A DNA stretch of 64,000 nt from Caulobacter vibrioides (GTDB lineage: Bacteria; Pseudomonadota; Alphaproteobacteria; Caulobacterales; Caulobacteraceae), in contig LNIY01000001.1 in assembly GCA_001449105.1 (NCBI GenBank), positions 62,001-126,000 on the forward strand, written 5' to 3'. This document shows, piece by piece, positions 50,777 to 59,520 of this stretch. The position numbers were made by a program, and so were the translations under genes. The notes under the pieces are model-generated. The model was not told where the DNA came from and did no database searches. It worked only from the letters and a program-made list of their open reading frames with translations. Position 1 is the stretch's first letter. Each line of letters starts with the position of its first letter.

Positions 50777-51483
50777 TCGACCGGCTGATCGAGAACATCT
50801 TCGAATGGGCCGCCGGCCATGCCGACGAAGGACGCTATTCGCCGGTGGCCATCGTCTTTCACTGGACCATGGCCGGGCTCGTCGCCTTCCAGCTCGGCTG
50901 GGGCTGGTGGATGGGTCGTGCGGCGCCCGGCGCCCAGATGCAGGCGGCCTACGAACTGCACTATCTGATCGGCGTGCTGATGCTGGTCCTGGTGCTCGGC
51001 CGTGTGGGCTGGCGACTGTTCGCTCCGGCCGTCATCAACGACGCCGACAAGCCCGGCTGGGAGAGCACGGCCGCCCACGTCACCCACTACGTCTTCTACA
51101 CCTGCCTGTTCGGCCTGCCGCTGACCGGCTGGGCCATGGTCTCGGCGACCAGCCGCGACACCGAGCTGACCCTACTGAACCTGACGCCCTGGCCTCTGCT
51201 GCCGCTGGGCGAGCTGTCGCATGCGACGCTCTGGACGATCGAGGCCGTCGCCGAGTGGCTGCATTGGGGCCTCGCGCTCAGCCTTGTCGCCATGATCCCT
51301 ATCCATGTCGGCGCCGCATTGAAGCACCACCTCATCGATCGCGACGACGTCCTTCACGGGATGCTGCCGATCCTGCCGCAGCAGCCTCGACGGCGGACGC
51401 GCTGGCAGCGCCGCTGGCGGGCGCTGGAGAAACAGGTCTCGTCTCTAGCCAGGCCGCTAAGGCGGCGACTTCGTCCTCGCTGA
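50773..51483 (+). CDS. Cytochrome b561-type membrane protein
   Basis: A 236-residue di-haem membrane protein of the bacterial b561/CybB family. Helices contain the four expected His ligands: VAIVFHWTMAGLVAF, YELHYLIGVLMLVLVLGRVGWRLF, HVTHYVFYTCLFGLPLTGW and ALSLVAMIPIHVGAALKHHL. It carries electrons between quinol and periplasmic c-type cytochromes or superoxide. Its basic C-terminal tail overlaps the 3' end of a convergent cytochrome c gene by 152 bp; the last 50 residues are therefore poorly conserved in character. Confidence 0.9.
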   Translation: MIDRLIENIFEWAAGHADEGRYSPVAIVFHWTMAGLVAFQLGWGWWMGRAAPGAQMQAAYELHYLIGVLMLVLVLGRVGWRLFAPAVINDADKPGWESTAAHVTHYVFYTCLFGLPLTGWAMVSATSRDTELTLLNLTPWPLLPLGELSHATLWTIEAVAEWLHWGLALSLVAMIPIHVGAALKHHLIDRDDVLHGMLPILPQQPRRRTRWQRRWRALEKQVSSLARPLRRRLRPR

Positions 51484-52063
51484 GCTTGCCCGCGATCGTG
51501 ATCATCACCCCGCGCGGATCATTGCGGCGCACAGCGCGCCTCCAGCGAGCGAATTGGTCGGCGGTATAGGCCGCGGGTTGTCCGGCCAAGGCCGGCTGGG
51601 CCGCGCCTACACCCTGCCCCTCGGCTCCATGGCAGGCGGCGCAGGGCGCGAGACCCCGCCCGGCATCGCCTCTCGTCCAGAGCGCTGGCGGCGGCCTATC
51701 GCGGATGTCGCCGCCCGCCGTCGGCAGGCTCGAATAATAGAACGCAACGGCGCGGCGAGCCCTGTCGTCAAGCGGCTTGGCGACCGGCCCCATCACCTTG
51801 TCTGGGCGGATGCCCGAGGCGTAGTCCTCCATCTGCTTTTGCAGGTAGCCGGCCTCGAGGCCGGCCAGGCGGGGGACCGAGACGCCGTCGCCCATGCCGT
51901 CGAGGCCGTGGCAGGAGAAGCAGGCGTGTGCCGCTCCGCCGGCGCCGCCGCTCATCGCGATGGTCCGCCCATCGACGCTCAGCAGAGCGTCGGTCCGGGG
52001 TGGCGCGCGGTCGCAGGCGCTGAGCGCGGCGAGCGCGAGAAGGGAGAAAGCGAAACGGCCCAC
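51332..52063 (-). CDS. Di-haem cytochrome c lipoprotein
   Basis: A 243-residue exported cytochrome. The GTG at 52063 gives a lipoprotein signal peptide with lipobox LSAC (SLLALAALSACD). Two class I haem c domains follow, with CFSCH and CAACH and the distal Met in SVPRLAGLE...GYLQKQMEDY and PRGVMITIAGKLSEDE-type segments, a c4-like arrangement. The extreme C-terminus after LAAWLETR is Ala-rich and overlaps the convergent b561 gene. It is divergent from the mono-haem lipoprotein gene (69 bp). It probably delivers electrons to the caa3 oxidase. Confidence 0.88.
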   Translation of the reverse strand: MGRFAFSLLALAALSACDRAPPRTDALLSVDGRTIAMSGGAGGAAHACFSCHGLDGMGDGVSVPRLAGLEAGYLQKQMEDYASGIRPDKVMGPVAKPLDDRARRAVAFYYSSLPTAGGDIRDRPPPALWTRGDAGRGLAPCAACHGAEGQGVGAAQPALAGQPAAYTADQFARWRRAVRRNDPRGVMITIAGKLSEDEVAALAAWLETRPVSPAPASGAASASAVEAAAAGSAASREGRRRDR

Positions 52064-52132
52064 TCCGCCTAAACCCTGCGGAACCGCGACCGTTCCGACG
52101 GGTTGAGCCTTCGGGTTTTCGAAGGGGCCTTG

Positions 52133-52522
52133 GTGATCGGTGGAACCAGGACAGCGAGCGCGGCGATGATCGGCCTGGCCGGCGCGACGCTGGTCGCCTG
52201 CGCGGACAAGCCCGTTCCCTCTCGCCAATTGGCGGGCGCAAATCCCACGGAGGGCCTGCGCCTGATCGAAGCCGAGGGCTGCGGCGCTTGCCATCATATC
52301 CCCGGCGTGCAGTGGCCACGCGGCGCGGTCGGCGGATCCCTGGACGGCCTGCAGGCCCAGGCGATGATCGCCGGACGCTTCCCCAACCGGCCAGACATCA
52401 TGATCGCCTGGCTTCGTGATGCGCCGGCCATGGCCCCCGACACCGCCATGCCCGCCTCCGGCTTCACCGAGGACCAAGCCCGCGACGTCGCGGCCTATCT
52501 CTACTCGCTCGATGCCGACTGA
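52133..52522 (+). CDS. Mono-haem cytochrome c lipoprotein
   Basis: A 129-residue lipoprotein cytochrome. The GTG at 52133 yields a signal peptide with lipobox LVAC (MIGLAGATLVACADK); TTG 52103 and ATG 52166 are alternatives. EGCGACHHIPG binds haem, and the distal Met is in PDTAMPASG or the preceding IMIAWLRDAPAMAP. Its stop overlaps the start of oxidase subunit II (ATG 52512), so it belongs to the oxidase operon. Confidence 0.85.
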   Translation: MIGGTRTASAAMIGLAGATLVACADKPVPSRQLAGANPTEGLRLIEAEGCGACHHIPGVQWPRGAVGGSLDGLQAQAMIAGRFPNRPDIMIAWLRDAPAMAPDTAMPASGFTEDQARDVAAYLYSLDAD

Positions 52523-53477
52523 CGCGCCGCCCGCTCACGAGAGCCTGAAGGGCTGGCCGCCGCCGGCGCTGGATCCAGCCGGCCCCTTCGCCGCGCCGTT
52601 GAACAGCCTGACCTGGGGCCTGCTGGCCATGACCGCCGCCGTGCTGGCGATCGTGGTCATCGCCCTGACCCTGGCGCTCTTCGCACCACGAGCCTGGCGC
52701 AAGCGCCTGGGCGGCGAGCGCCTGGTCTGGATCGCCGGGATCGCCTTTCCGGTCGTGGTGTTGAGCGCCCTGCTGATCTGGGGCCTTTCGCTCACCCATC
52801 ACCTGAGCGAGCCGCCCCGCCCGGGCGAGATGCGCATCCGGGTCACCGGCGAGATGTGGTGGTGGCGCGTGGGCTATCTGGATGCGTCCGGCGCCGAGGC
52901 CTTCCAGGACGCCAACGAGATCCATATCCCCGCCGGTCGGCCCGTGGCGCTGGAACTGGAGTCGACCGACGTCATCCATAGCCTCTGGATCCCGCGGCTG
53001 AACGGCAAGCTCGACATGATCCCGGGCCGTCGCAACATCCTGCGCATCCAGGCCGACAAGCCCGGCGAGTACGGCGCCCAGTGCGCCGAGTTCTGCGGCG
53101 GTCCGCACGCCCTGATGGCCCTGGTCGTCGTCGCCCACGCGCCAGCCGACTACGAGATCTGGAAAGCCAGGCAAGCCGCGCCCGCCGTCGCTGCGCCGGC
53201 CTATGACACCGGCAAGGCGGTGTTCGATCGCGCAGGCTGCGGCGCGTGCCACGCCATTCGGGGAACAGACGCCAACGGCCTGGCAGGCCCTGACCTGACC
53301 CATGTGGGCTCCCGCCGAACCCTCGGCGCCGGCGTGCTACCCAACAACCAGGGAACCCTCGCCGGCTGGATCGGCGATAGCCAGGCGATCAAGCCCGGCA
53401 ACCGGATGCCGGCCTATCCGGTACTGACGGGGAAGGAACTGCGCGACGCCTCCGCCTACCTGGAGAGCCTGAAGTGA
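52512..53477 (+). CDS. coxB: Cytochrome c oxidase subunit II with haem c domain
   Basis: A 321-residue caa3-type subunit II. Two membrane helices (LLAMTAAVLAIVVIALTLALF and VWIAGIAFPVVVLSALLIWGL) precede the periplasmic cupredoxin domain with EMWWWRVGYLD, DVIHSLWIP and the CuA motif CAEFCGGPHALM. A C-terminal cytochrome c domain follows with CGACHAI and the late Met in GNRMPAYP. ATG 52512 overlaps the preceding cytochrome gene; its TGA overlaps the GTG of subunit I. Electrons from cytochromes c enter through the fused haem and CuA. Confidence 0.95.
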   Translation: MPTDAPPAHESLKGWPPPALDPAGPFAAPLNSLTWGLLAMTAAVLAIVVIALTLALFAPRAWRKRLGGERLVWIAGIAFPVVVLSALLIWGLSLTHHLSEPPRPGEMRIRVTGEMWWWRVGYLDASGAEAFQDANEIHIPAGRPVALELESTDVIHSLWIPRLNGKLDMIPGRRNILRIQADKPGEYGAQCAEFCGGPHALMALVVVAHAPADYEIWKARQAAPAVAAPAYDTGKAVFDRAGCGACHAIRGTDANGLAGPDLTHVGSRRTLGAGVLPNNQGTLAGWIGDSQAIKPGNRMPAYPVLTGKELRDASAYLESLK

Positions 53478-56017
53478 GCGGCCCGCCCACGCCGTCCGAG
53501 ACCGGCTTCGACACCGCCCTCTACGAGCGCTTTCCGACCAAGGGACGGCGACCGAAGGGCGAACTCGATCAGCTGGAGGCGATCTGGTGCGCGCCCCGGC
53601 GGTGGGAGTGGATCACCGTCATCAACAACAACTATGTCGGCGTCTATTACGTCGGCGCGGCCATGCTGTTCTTCGTGCTGGCCGGGGTGCTGGCGCTCTT
53701 GATGCGCACGCAGCTGGCCCTGCCGATGCAGGGCGTGCTGGCCCAGGAGACCTATAACCAGATCTTCACCATGCACGGCACGGTGATGATGTTCCTGTTC
53801 GCGGTGCCGGCGGTCGAGGCGCTGGGCGTGCTGCTGCTGCCGCAGATGCTGGGCGCGCGCGACCTGCCCTTCCCGCGCCTGTCGGCCTACGCCTTCTGGG
53901 CCTATCTGATCGGCGGTCTGGCGTTCTTCTGCTCGCTGTTCTTCGGCCTGGCGCCGAACGGCGGCTGGTTCATGTATCCGCCGCTGACCTCGACCACCTA
54001 CTCGCCGGGCATCAACGCCGACTTCTGGCTGCTGGGGATCGGCTTCATCGAGATATCGGCCATCGCCGGCGCCATCGAGATCATCGTCGGCGTCCTGAAG
54101 ACCCGCGCGCCCGGCATGACGCTGGACAAGCTTCCGGTCTTCGCCTGGGCCATGCTGGTGTTCGCCGGCATGATCATCATCGCCTTCCCATCGGTGATCC
54201 TGGCCACGACGCTGCTGGAGTTGGAGCGCGCTCTGGGCTGGCCGTTCTTCGACGCCGCGCGCGGCGGCGATCCGATGCTGTGGCAGCACCTCTTCTGGTT
54301 CTTCGGCCACCCCGAGGTCTACATCATCTTCCTGCCGGCGGCCGGGGCCATGTCGACCATCGTGCCTGCCGTGGCCCGCACGCCGCTGGTCGGTCACTGG
54401 CTGGTGGTGCTGGCGTTCCTGGCCACGGGCTTCATCAGCTTCGGGGTCTGGGCCCACCACATGTTCACCACCGGCCTGCCGGGCGTGTCGGTCGGAATGT
54501 TCTCGGCCGCGTCCATGGCCGTCAGTCTGCCCGCTGGCGTGCAGGTGTTCGCCTGGATCGCCACGGTCGCCTCCGGCCGGATGAAGTTCAATGCGCCGGG
54601 GCTCTTCGTGCTCGGCTCGCTGCTGATCTTCGTGATGGGCGGGCTGACGGGCGTGATGGCGGCCATGGTCCCCTTCGACTGGCAGGCTCACGACACCTAT
54701 TTCATCGTCGCCCACCTGCACTACGTGCTGATCGGCGGCATGGTCTTTCCGCTGTTCGCGGCGATCTACTACTGGACGCCGATGGTCTCGGCCCGTCCCT
54801 TGAGCGAGCGCCTGGGCCGCTGGACGTTCTGGCTGATGTTCGCCGGCATGCACCTGGCCTTCCTGCCAATGCACCTGACTGGCCTCATGGGGATGCCCAG
54901 GCGCGTCTACACCTATGCCGCCGGCCGCGACTGGGAGTGGCCGAACCTCATCTCCAGCATCGGCGCCTTCGTCTTCGCCGCAGGCGTGCTGATCTGGCTG
55001 ATCGACATGATCCGCAACTTCCGCCCCTTCGGCTCCAGCGAGGCCGGCAACGTCTATGACGGCGGCGGACTCGAATGGCTGCCGGCGGGCCTCTACTCCA
55101 CCCGCAGCATCCCGGTGGTGACTTCGCTCTATCCGCTCTGGGACCAGAAAAACCTCGCCCGCGACGTCACCGCCGGACGCTACTTCCTGCCCGGCGCGCC
55201 CACGGGCGGCCGCGAGACCCTGGTGACGAGCCCGGTCAACGCCGAGCCCCAGCACCTGCTGCGAATGCCGGTCCCCTCGGGCTGGCACGTCTGGGCTGCG
55301 GTGTTCACCGCCGGCTTCTTCCTGCTGCTGACGGTGCAGGCCTACGCCGCCTCGGTGCTGAGCGGCGCTCTGGCCATCCTCTGCGTGCTGCGCTGGTGCT
55401 GGTTCCTCGACCATCCTCTGCCGCAGCAGACGGTCGACGTCGGCGCTGGGATCAAGCTGCCGACCTATGCCAGCGGACCGTCCAGCACCGGCTGGTGGGC
55501 CATGGTCGTGACCCTGGTGGTCGGCGGCATGGTGCTGGCCATGTCGGTGTTCTCCTACGTCTTCCTGTGGAGCCGCAATCCCGACGCCTGGCGGCCGCCG
55601 CCGGGCGCCTGGTCCCTTGCCTTCGCCAGCGGGTCCGTGATCCTCGCCGCCGTGCTGGCATGGCTGGCGAGGCGACAGGTGGCGCGTCCGTGGCTTTGCA
55701 CCGCGATGACCCTAGCCGCCGCCGGACTGCTGGCGATGGCTTTCTGGGTCGATCTGTCGTCCTGGCGCGGGACCGGCTTGGAGCCGCAGACCAACGCCCA
55801 GGGCGCCATCGTCTACGCGATCCTGGCCTGGCAGGGCTTCTTCGTCGCCGTCGCGGCGATCATGGCGCTCTACGTACTGCTGCGCCGCCTATACGGCTAC
55901 ATCGGCCCGAACCGGCCGGCGACAATAGAACTGACCGGGCTGTTCCTCGCCTACACCGCGGGCCAGGCGCTCGTGGGCCTCGGCGTGACGCGCCTGTTCC
56001 CGGGCGGGCTGTCATGA
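53474..56017 (+). CDS. coxA: Cytochrome c oxidase, fused subunits I and III
   Basis: An 847-residue fusion. Subunit I (about 1-560) has 12 helices with the haem a/CuB ligands: MHGTVMMFLF, WQHLFWFFGHPEVYIIF with the His-Tyr crosslink, WAHHMFTTG and HDTYFIVAHLHYV. Subunit III follows (about 610-847), with GWWAMVVTLVVGGMVLAMSVFSYVFLW and WQGFFVAVAAIMALY, helices and an early Glu-containing block. The GTG start overlaps the subunit II stop. It reduces oxygen to water and pumps protons. I-III fusions occur in caa3/ba3-like oxidases of some Proteobacteria. Confidence 0.95.
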   Translation: MSGPPTPSETGFDTALYERFPTKGRRPKGELDQLEAIWCAPRRWEWITVINNNYVGVYYVGAAMLFFVLAGVLALLMRTQLALPMQGVLAQETYNQIFTMHGTVMMFLFAVPAVEALGVLLLPQMLGARDLPFPRLSAYAFWAYLIGGLAFFCSLFFGLAPNGGWFMYPPLTSTTYSPGINADFWLLGIGFIEISAIAGAIEIIVGVLKTRAPGMTLDKLPVFAWAMLVFAGMIIIAFPSVILATTLLELERALGWPFFDAARGGDPMLWQHLFWFFGHPEVYIIFLPAAGAMSTIVPAVARTPLVGHWLVVLAFLATGFISFGVWAHHMFTTGLPGVSVGMFSAASMAVSLPAGVQVFAWIATVASGRMKFNAPGLFVLGSLLIFVMGGLTGVMAAMVPFDWQAHDTYFIVAHLHYVLIGGMVFPLFAAIYYWTPMVSARPLSERLGRWTFWLMFAGMHLAFLPMHLTGLMGMPRRVYTYAAGRDWEWPNLISSIGAFVFAAGVLIWLIDMIRNFRPFGSSEAGNVYDGGGLEWLPAGLYSTRSIPVVTSLYPLWDQKNLARDVTAGRYFLPGAPTGGRETLVTSPVNAEPQHLLRMPVPSGWHVWAAVFTAGFFLLLTVQAYAASVLSGALAILCVLRWCWFLDHPLPQQTVDVGAGIKLPTYASGPSSTGWWAMVVTLVVGGMVLAMSVFSYVFLWSRNPDAWRPPPGAWSLAFASGSVILAAVLAWLARRQVARPWLCTAMTLAAAGLLAMAFWVDLSSWRGTGLEPQTNAQGAIVYAILAWQGFFVAVAAIMALYVLLRRLYGYIGPNRPATIELTGLFLAYTAGQALVGLGVTRLFPGGLS

Positions 56018-56322
56018 GGGCCTGGCTCTCCCTGCTGGGCGGGCTGATCATCTGGGCGGGCCATTTCCTCGCCGCCTACGCGATCGCCAGCCTGGCCGAC
56101 ATCGCCCGACCCGAACATCGCCAGCCGCTGCTGCTCCTTCTCGTCGGGCTCACGGTTCTGTGCGTGCTGACGGCGGTGGCGCTGGCGTTACGCGCGTGGC
56201 GCGCCTTCGACCGCACTCTGCCAGAGGGAGCCTTCGCCCGGCGCCTGTCGGCCGCCGGCGCAGTCATTGCCGCCGTTGCGATCCTCTGGCAGACAGCACC
56301 TGTCTACTGGAGCTTTTTATAG
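56014..56322 (+). CDS. Small membrane protein of oxidase operon
   Basis: A 102-residue protein with three membrane helices: LSLLGGLIIWAGHFLAAYAIASL, LLLLLVGLTVLCVLTAVALALRA and LSAAGAVIAAVAILWQTAPVYWSFL. The ATG overlaps the stop of the subunit I-III gene (ATGA), so it is a bona fide last operon member, probably a subunit IV-like or assembly protein. The His in WAGHFLAAY is conserved-looking. No named family recognised. Confidence 0.85.
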   Translation: MRAWLSLLGGLIIWAGHFLAAYAIASLADIARPEHRQPLLLLLVGLTVLCVLTAVALALRAWRAFDRTLPEGAFARRLSAAGAVIAAVAILWQTAPVYWSFL

Positions 56323-56797
56323 CAATCGAAACGCCCTCGATCAGACCTCGTACCAACGCCGGAGGACGAGGCCTTTCTGCTCGCCCTCGGCGAGGTTCTC
56401 GTCGACTTCCAAGGCGGTCTGGACAACGACGAGGGCGTCGAGCAGGTCATCGTCATCGATGATGATCTGCGAGACCGGCTCGAGGCCATCGCCTATCGCC
56501 GTCGCCTCAACCCGTTCGCGAACACCCCGACGGCATCGGCCCGACGCTCGGCATGGACTTGAGGGAGAAGCCTCCGCAGTGAACATCGGCCTGTCCGATA
56601 GCAACGACGACCACACCTCAGAACACCAGAACACCAGAACACCAGAAAATACGACGATGACTAACCGGCCACGAACGTAGATGAAAGACACCCAACCGCT
56701 CCCACGCCTCTGAATTTATCGCAAGGATGAGCATCGCGCGCGGTTTCGCGCCATGCTCATTGTTGGTGACCACGGGTGATTATTTTAGAATAGCGGA
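56323..56797. other. Intergenic stretch with decayed coding and a short tandem repeat
   Basis: From 56323 to about 56560 the plus frame reads with good codon usage (VDFQGGLDNDEGVEQVIVID, DDLRDRLEAIAYRRRLNPF) but has no start codon, so it may be a gene remnant. At 56621-56644 the 8-bp unit GAACACCA is repeated three times exactly. The rest holds nothing I can support. Confidence 0.4.
56621..56644 (+). repeat. 8-bp tandem repeat, three units
   Basis: Three exact copies of GAACACCA, followed by GAAAAT. Short, and noncoding as far as I can tell. It could vary in copy number. Confidence 0.6.
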
Positions 56798-57454
56798 TTA
56801 GAATCCCGCAAAATCGACAGCCTTCGCAAAGAGCTCTCCGCGGCTCTTGACGTCGAGTTTCCGATAGGCGTGCTTGATGTGGGTGCGCAGGGTTTCGATC
56901 GAGATATCCTGCTTCTGGGCGATCTTTCCCGTCTCCAGCCCTGTCAGCATCATCGAAACGATTTGCGCCTCGCAAGGCGTGAGATGATGGATCTGAAGCA
57001 TCGCCTCGTAGGAAACCGGCCCGGCCATACGATGAGCCGCGAAGCCGATGCTGGCATCGTCACCAATAATCAGTTGCTGCGCCCACAATAGCCATTGCTG
57101 ACCAGCGCCTGCTGGCGTGATGGCATAGAGCGCCACGTCCAGCCCGACCTCCTGAAGCAATCGCGCGAGGATCGCGGCCGTCGCAGGATCCCCTGAAACC
57201 AAGTTGTCCTCGAAGGCCCTGAAGCTGCCGCCATCACGGACCATCCGGTAGGCGGCGTCGTTGGCCCAATGGATACGCCCGGATCGCGAGAGCAACATCT
57301 TGGCCCGGGGATCGGTATTGACCCAGGCCGTGATCGCGCGCGACCAGGCGGGGAGTATTCCGAACTCATCTTCGAACATGAAGACCGTCTGCTCCGAATC
57401 CAGATCGTCGGCTTCATCGCCCATGGCGACAAAGCCCGAGACACCCACCCTCAT
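56798..57454 (-). CDS. LuxR-type regulator, left of pilus operon
   Basis: A 218-residue regulator. The N-terminal half looks PAS-like (KMLLSRSGRIHWANDAAYRMV) and the C-terminal HTH is LTPCEAQIVSMMLTGLETGKIAQKQDISIETLRTHIKHAYRKLDVKSRGELF. GAGGGAGG lies just before ATG 57454, so this start is preferred to ATG 57502. It resembles the LuxR protein at the other end of the pilus operon in architecture. It lacks a receiver domain and may sense a small ligand or redox state through the PAS-like part. Confidence 0.88.
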   Translation of the reverse strand: MRVGVSGFVAMGDEADDLDSEQTVFMFEDEFGILPAWSRAITAWVNTDPRAKMLLSRSGRIHWANDAAYRMVRDGGSFRAFEDNLVSGDPATAAILARLLQEVGLDVALYAITPAGAGQQWLLWAQQLIIGDDASIGFAAHRMAGPVSYEAMLQIHHLTPCEAQIVSMMLTGLETGKIAQKQDISIETLRTHIKHAYRKLDVKSRGELFAKAVDFAGF

Positions 57455-58108
57455 CGCTTCCTCCCTCGTTGGCCGCGTCGCTTGATACGACTTCGACCCC
57501 ATGCATCGAGCATAAGAACTCGCGCAGCAGCCCTACGATCCACTCTAACCATTAATAATCGAATTGGCATACCCGACCTGGGTGATACAACAATAAGTCA
57601 CAATAAATACAAGAATACAAAAATTTGGATTTTTAACAACTTAACCAAGCCGACACCTGACCATGATCACATAACGCAGCCTCAATTAATATTGTGAAGC
57701 ACGAATGAAAATGCGCCGAATATTTCTCTCTCGAAAGCAAAAATACAACCCATGAGCGATCGCCAAAAAGTCGTCTCTCCCAGCTGAAGAGCGAGCCCGC
57801 ACGAAGTCGCGCCAACCAGTAGCGCCAGCCCCCACGAGCCGCTGCGCCGCTCGACCAAGCGCCCGAGGAGGGAGCTCACGCAGCAAACCATCATCCGGCG
57901 CATTACTTCAAACGCGAAAATTATACTGCCCGCCTTACAAATATTACCTCCACCCGAACCTCTACCAAATTTGACTAGGTGATAACGACTACCGCCTTCG
58001 ACGATGCGGACAACGCTCGACATTGAATAGATGCCATCGCCGCGATCGAAGTCGCGACCTCCTGCATTCAATCATTGAGGCGGGGCACATAAATATTCGG
58101 AGGACATG
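57455..58108. other. AT-rich region upstream of the pilus operon
   Basis: About 650 bp with unusually low GC from 57530 to 57700 and 57900 to 58000, without a supported gene. It holds the divergent promoters for the LuxR gene and the pilin. A minus-strand frame (57682-58071) has a hydrophobic stretch but no good start or family. AT-rich promoter DNA like this is often a target of xenogeneic silencers and pilus regulators. Confidence 0.55.
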
Positions 58109-58699
58109 ATGCGTACCTACATCGTTGCGGCGGCAACCGCCGTCGCGGCCCTGCTGGCCATCCCGGCCGTGTCGAGCGCTCAGACCAACGTGACCGTCTC
58201 GACCAGCGTGACCAACTTCTGCGGCATCGGGCTGGCCAACGTCGCCGGCGGCAACGTCGCCGTCGCCAACGGCGCCCGCCAGAAGGTCACGACCCTGCGG
58301 ATGTCGTGTAACGCCGCCACCGGCGCCAAGCTGACCTCCAGCGCCGCCAACGGCGACTTCAAGTCCCCGGGCGGCGTGCTGATCAACTACGACTGGGACC
58401 TGTCGGTGCCGGAAATCCCCACCCTGGGCTTCGCCGCGGTCGATACCTGGCCGGGCAGCCCGGCGATCATCACCAATTCGGGCGGCTACAGCCAGAAGCT
58501 CGCCGACGGCATCTACGGCGATCTGTTCCTGAACCTCTGCTACAACGTCCCGGGCGGCCCCGGCGTCGGCGGCACCCAAGGCGACCCGACCAACCCCGGC
58601 TCCTCGGGCTGCGCGGCGTCGCCGTCCGGTCCTGGCGCGGCCTCCGCTCCGGCCGGCACCTACACCGAAACCTTCACTTTCTCGCTCGATCCCGCCTGA
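58109..58699 (+). CDS. Major pilin candidate of chaperone-usher operon
   Basis: A 196-residue exported beta-rich protein. GGAGGA lies 4 bp before ATG 58109; ATG 58106 is too close to it. The signal peptide ends near SSAQTN. Four Cys in the mature part (NFCGIG, RMSCNAATG, LNLCYNV, GCAASP) may form two disulfides. The C-terminus GTYTETFTFSLDPA has the alternating pattern of SCPU/Csu-type pilins that donate a strand. The chaperone and usher genes follow directly. It is probably the main subunit. Confidence 0.78.
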   Translation: MRTYIVAAATAVAALLAIPAVSSAQTNVTVSTSVTNFCGIGLANVAGGNVAVANGARQKVTTLRMSCNAATGAKLTSSAANGDFKSPGGVLINYDWDLSVPEIPTLGFAAVDTWPGSPAIITNSGGYSQKLADGIYGDLFLNLCYNVPGGPGVGGTQGDPTNPGSSGCAASPSGPGAASAPAGTYTETFTFSLDPA

Positions 58700-58769
58700 T
58701 CGAACCGGACGGGGGAGCGGCCCTTGGCCGCCTCCCCGACTTTTCCGAAGTTTTCGCAGGGGGAGCGAC

Positions 58770-59510
58770 ATGCAAAGTCGAAGATCAGCAGCCACACTCT
58801 TGACGACCGCGGCCTTGATGATCTGCGCGACAGCGCCGGCCCAGGCCATGGACGTCTCACCGATGGTGTCCAAGATCACGCCAGCAGGCGCCGGATCCGC
58901 CTACCGGATGACCGTCAGGAACACCAGCGCCGTCCCGGCTACGGTTGAGATCGAGGTGTACCGCATGCAGGTCGATTCCGCCGGCGCGCGCAGCCTGGTG
59001 GAAGAAGACAACGACATCGTCACCTTTCCGGTCCAGTCGGTCATTCCGCCCAACCGCGAGCAGGTCATCCAGGTCCGCTATATGGGCGACCCGGTCGAGG
59101 AAGGCCGAATGTATCTGGTTCGGGCGGCCCAGTTGCCGATCAACATGCAGACGACGCCGACCGACGCGGGCGCCGGCGCCGACGTCCAGGTCGCCTTCAC
59201 GATCAACACCTATGTTTTCGTGGCGCCAGCCAAGGCTCGCGCCGCCGTCGAGGTAACCGCCGTGTCGCGTATGCCAAACGGCGACCTCGTCCTGTCGGCC
59301 CGAAACTCGGGGACCGGCTTTGCCTACCTGCGCGAAGCCAGGATCACCCTGACCACGGCGGACGGCCGAGCCCACGAAGTGCCGGCCGCGGACGTCGATG
59401 TTGGTCAGGTCAGCGTCATGGCTGCCGGCGCCACGCGCCAGATCCGGATACCGGCGCGTCTGATCTCGACCGTCGACGGCCAAATCACCGCGTCGATCGC
59501 GCTGCTGTGA
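58770..59510 (+). CDS. Periplasmic pilus chaperone
   Basis: A 246-residue exported chaperone with two immunoglobulin-like domains. Signal peptide to about AQAMDV. The first domain has AYRMTVRNTSAVPATVEIEVYRM and IPPNREQVIQVRYMGDP, the segments that form the subunit-binding strand; the second has VFVAPAKARAAVEVTAV and NSGTGFAYLREARITL. It would bind pilins in the periplasm and deliver them to the usher. It follows the pilin by 70 bp and precedes the usher by 10 bp. Confidence 0.88.
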   Translation: MQSRRSAATLLTTAALMICATAPAQAMDVSPMVSKITPAGAGSAYRMTVRNTSAVPATVEIEVYRMQVDSAGARSLVEEDNDIVTFPVQSVIPPNREQVIQVRYMGDPVEEGRMYLVRAAQLPINMQTTPTDAGAGADVQVAFTINTYVFVAPAKARAAVEVTAVSRMPNGDLVLSARNSGTGFAYLREARITLTTADGRAHEVPAADVDVGQVSVMAAGATRQIRIPARLISTVDGQITASIALL

Positions 59511-59520
59511 GGACGGGACA

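Noticed and set aside
53456-55414. Minus-strand frame of 652 codons opposite the oxidase subunit I gene
   Set aside because: Antisense shadow rich in His, Glu, Gln and Arg; the plus strand has all oxidase motifs.
56621-56644. CRISPR-like repeat
   Set aside because: The unit is only 8 bp with no spacers; it is a simple tandem repeat.
57682-58071. Minus-strand frame of 129 codons in the AT-rich region before the pilin
   Set aside because: One hydrophobic stretch only; no start context and no family. Kept as intergenic.
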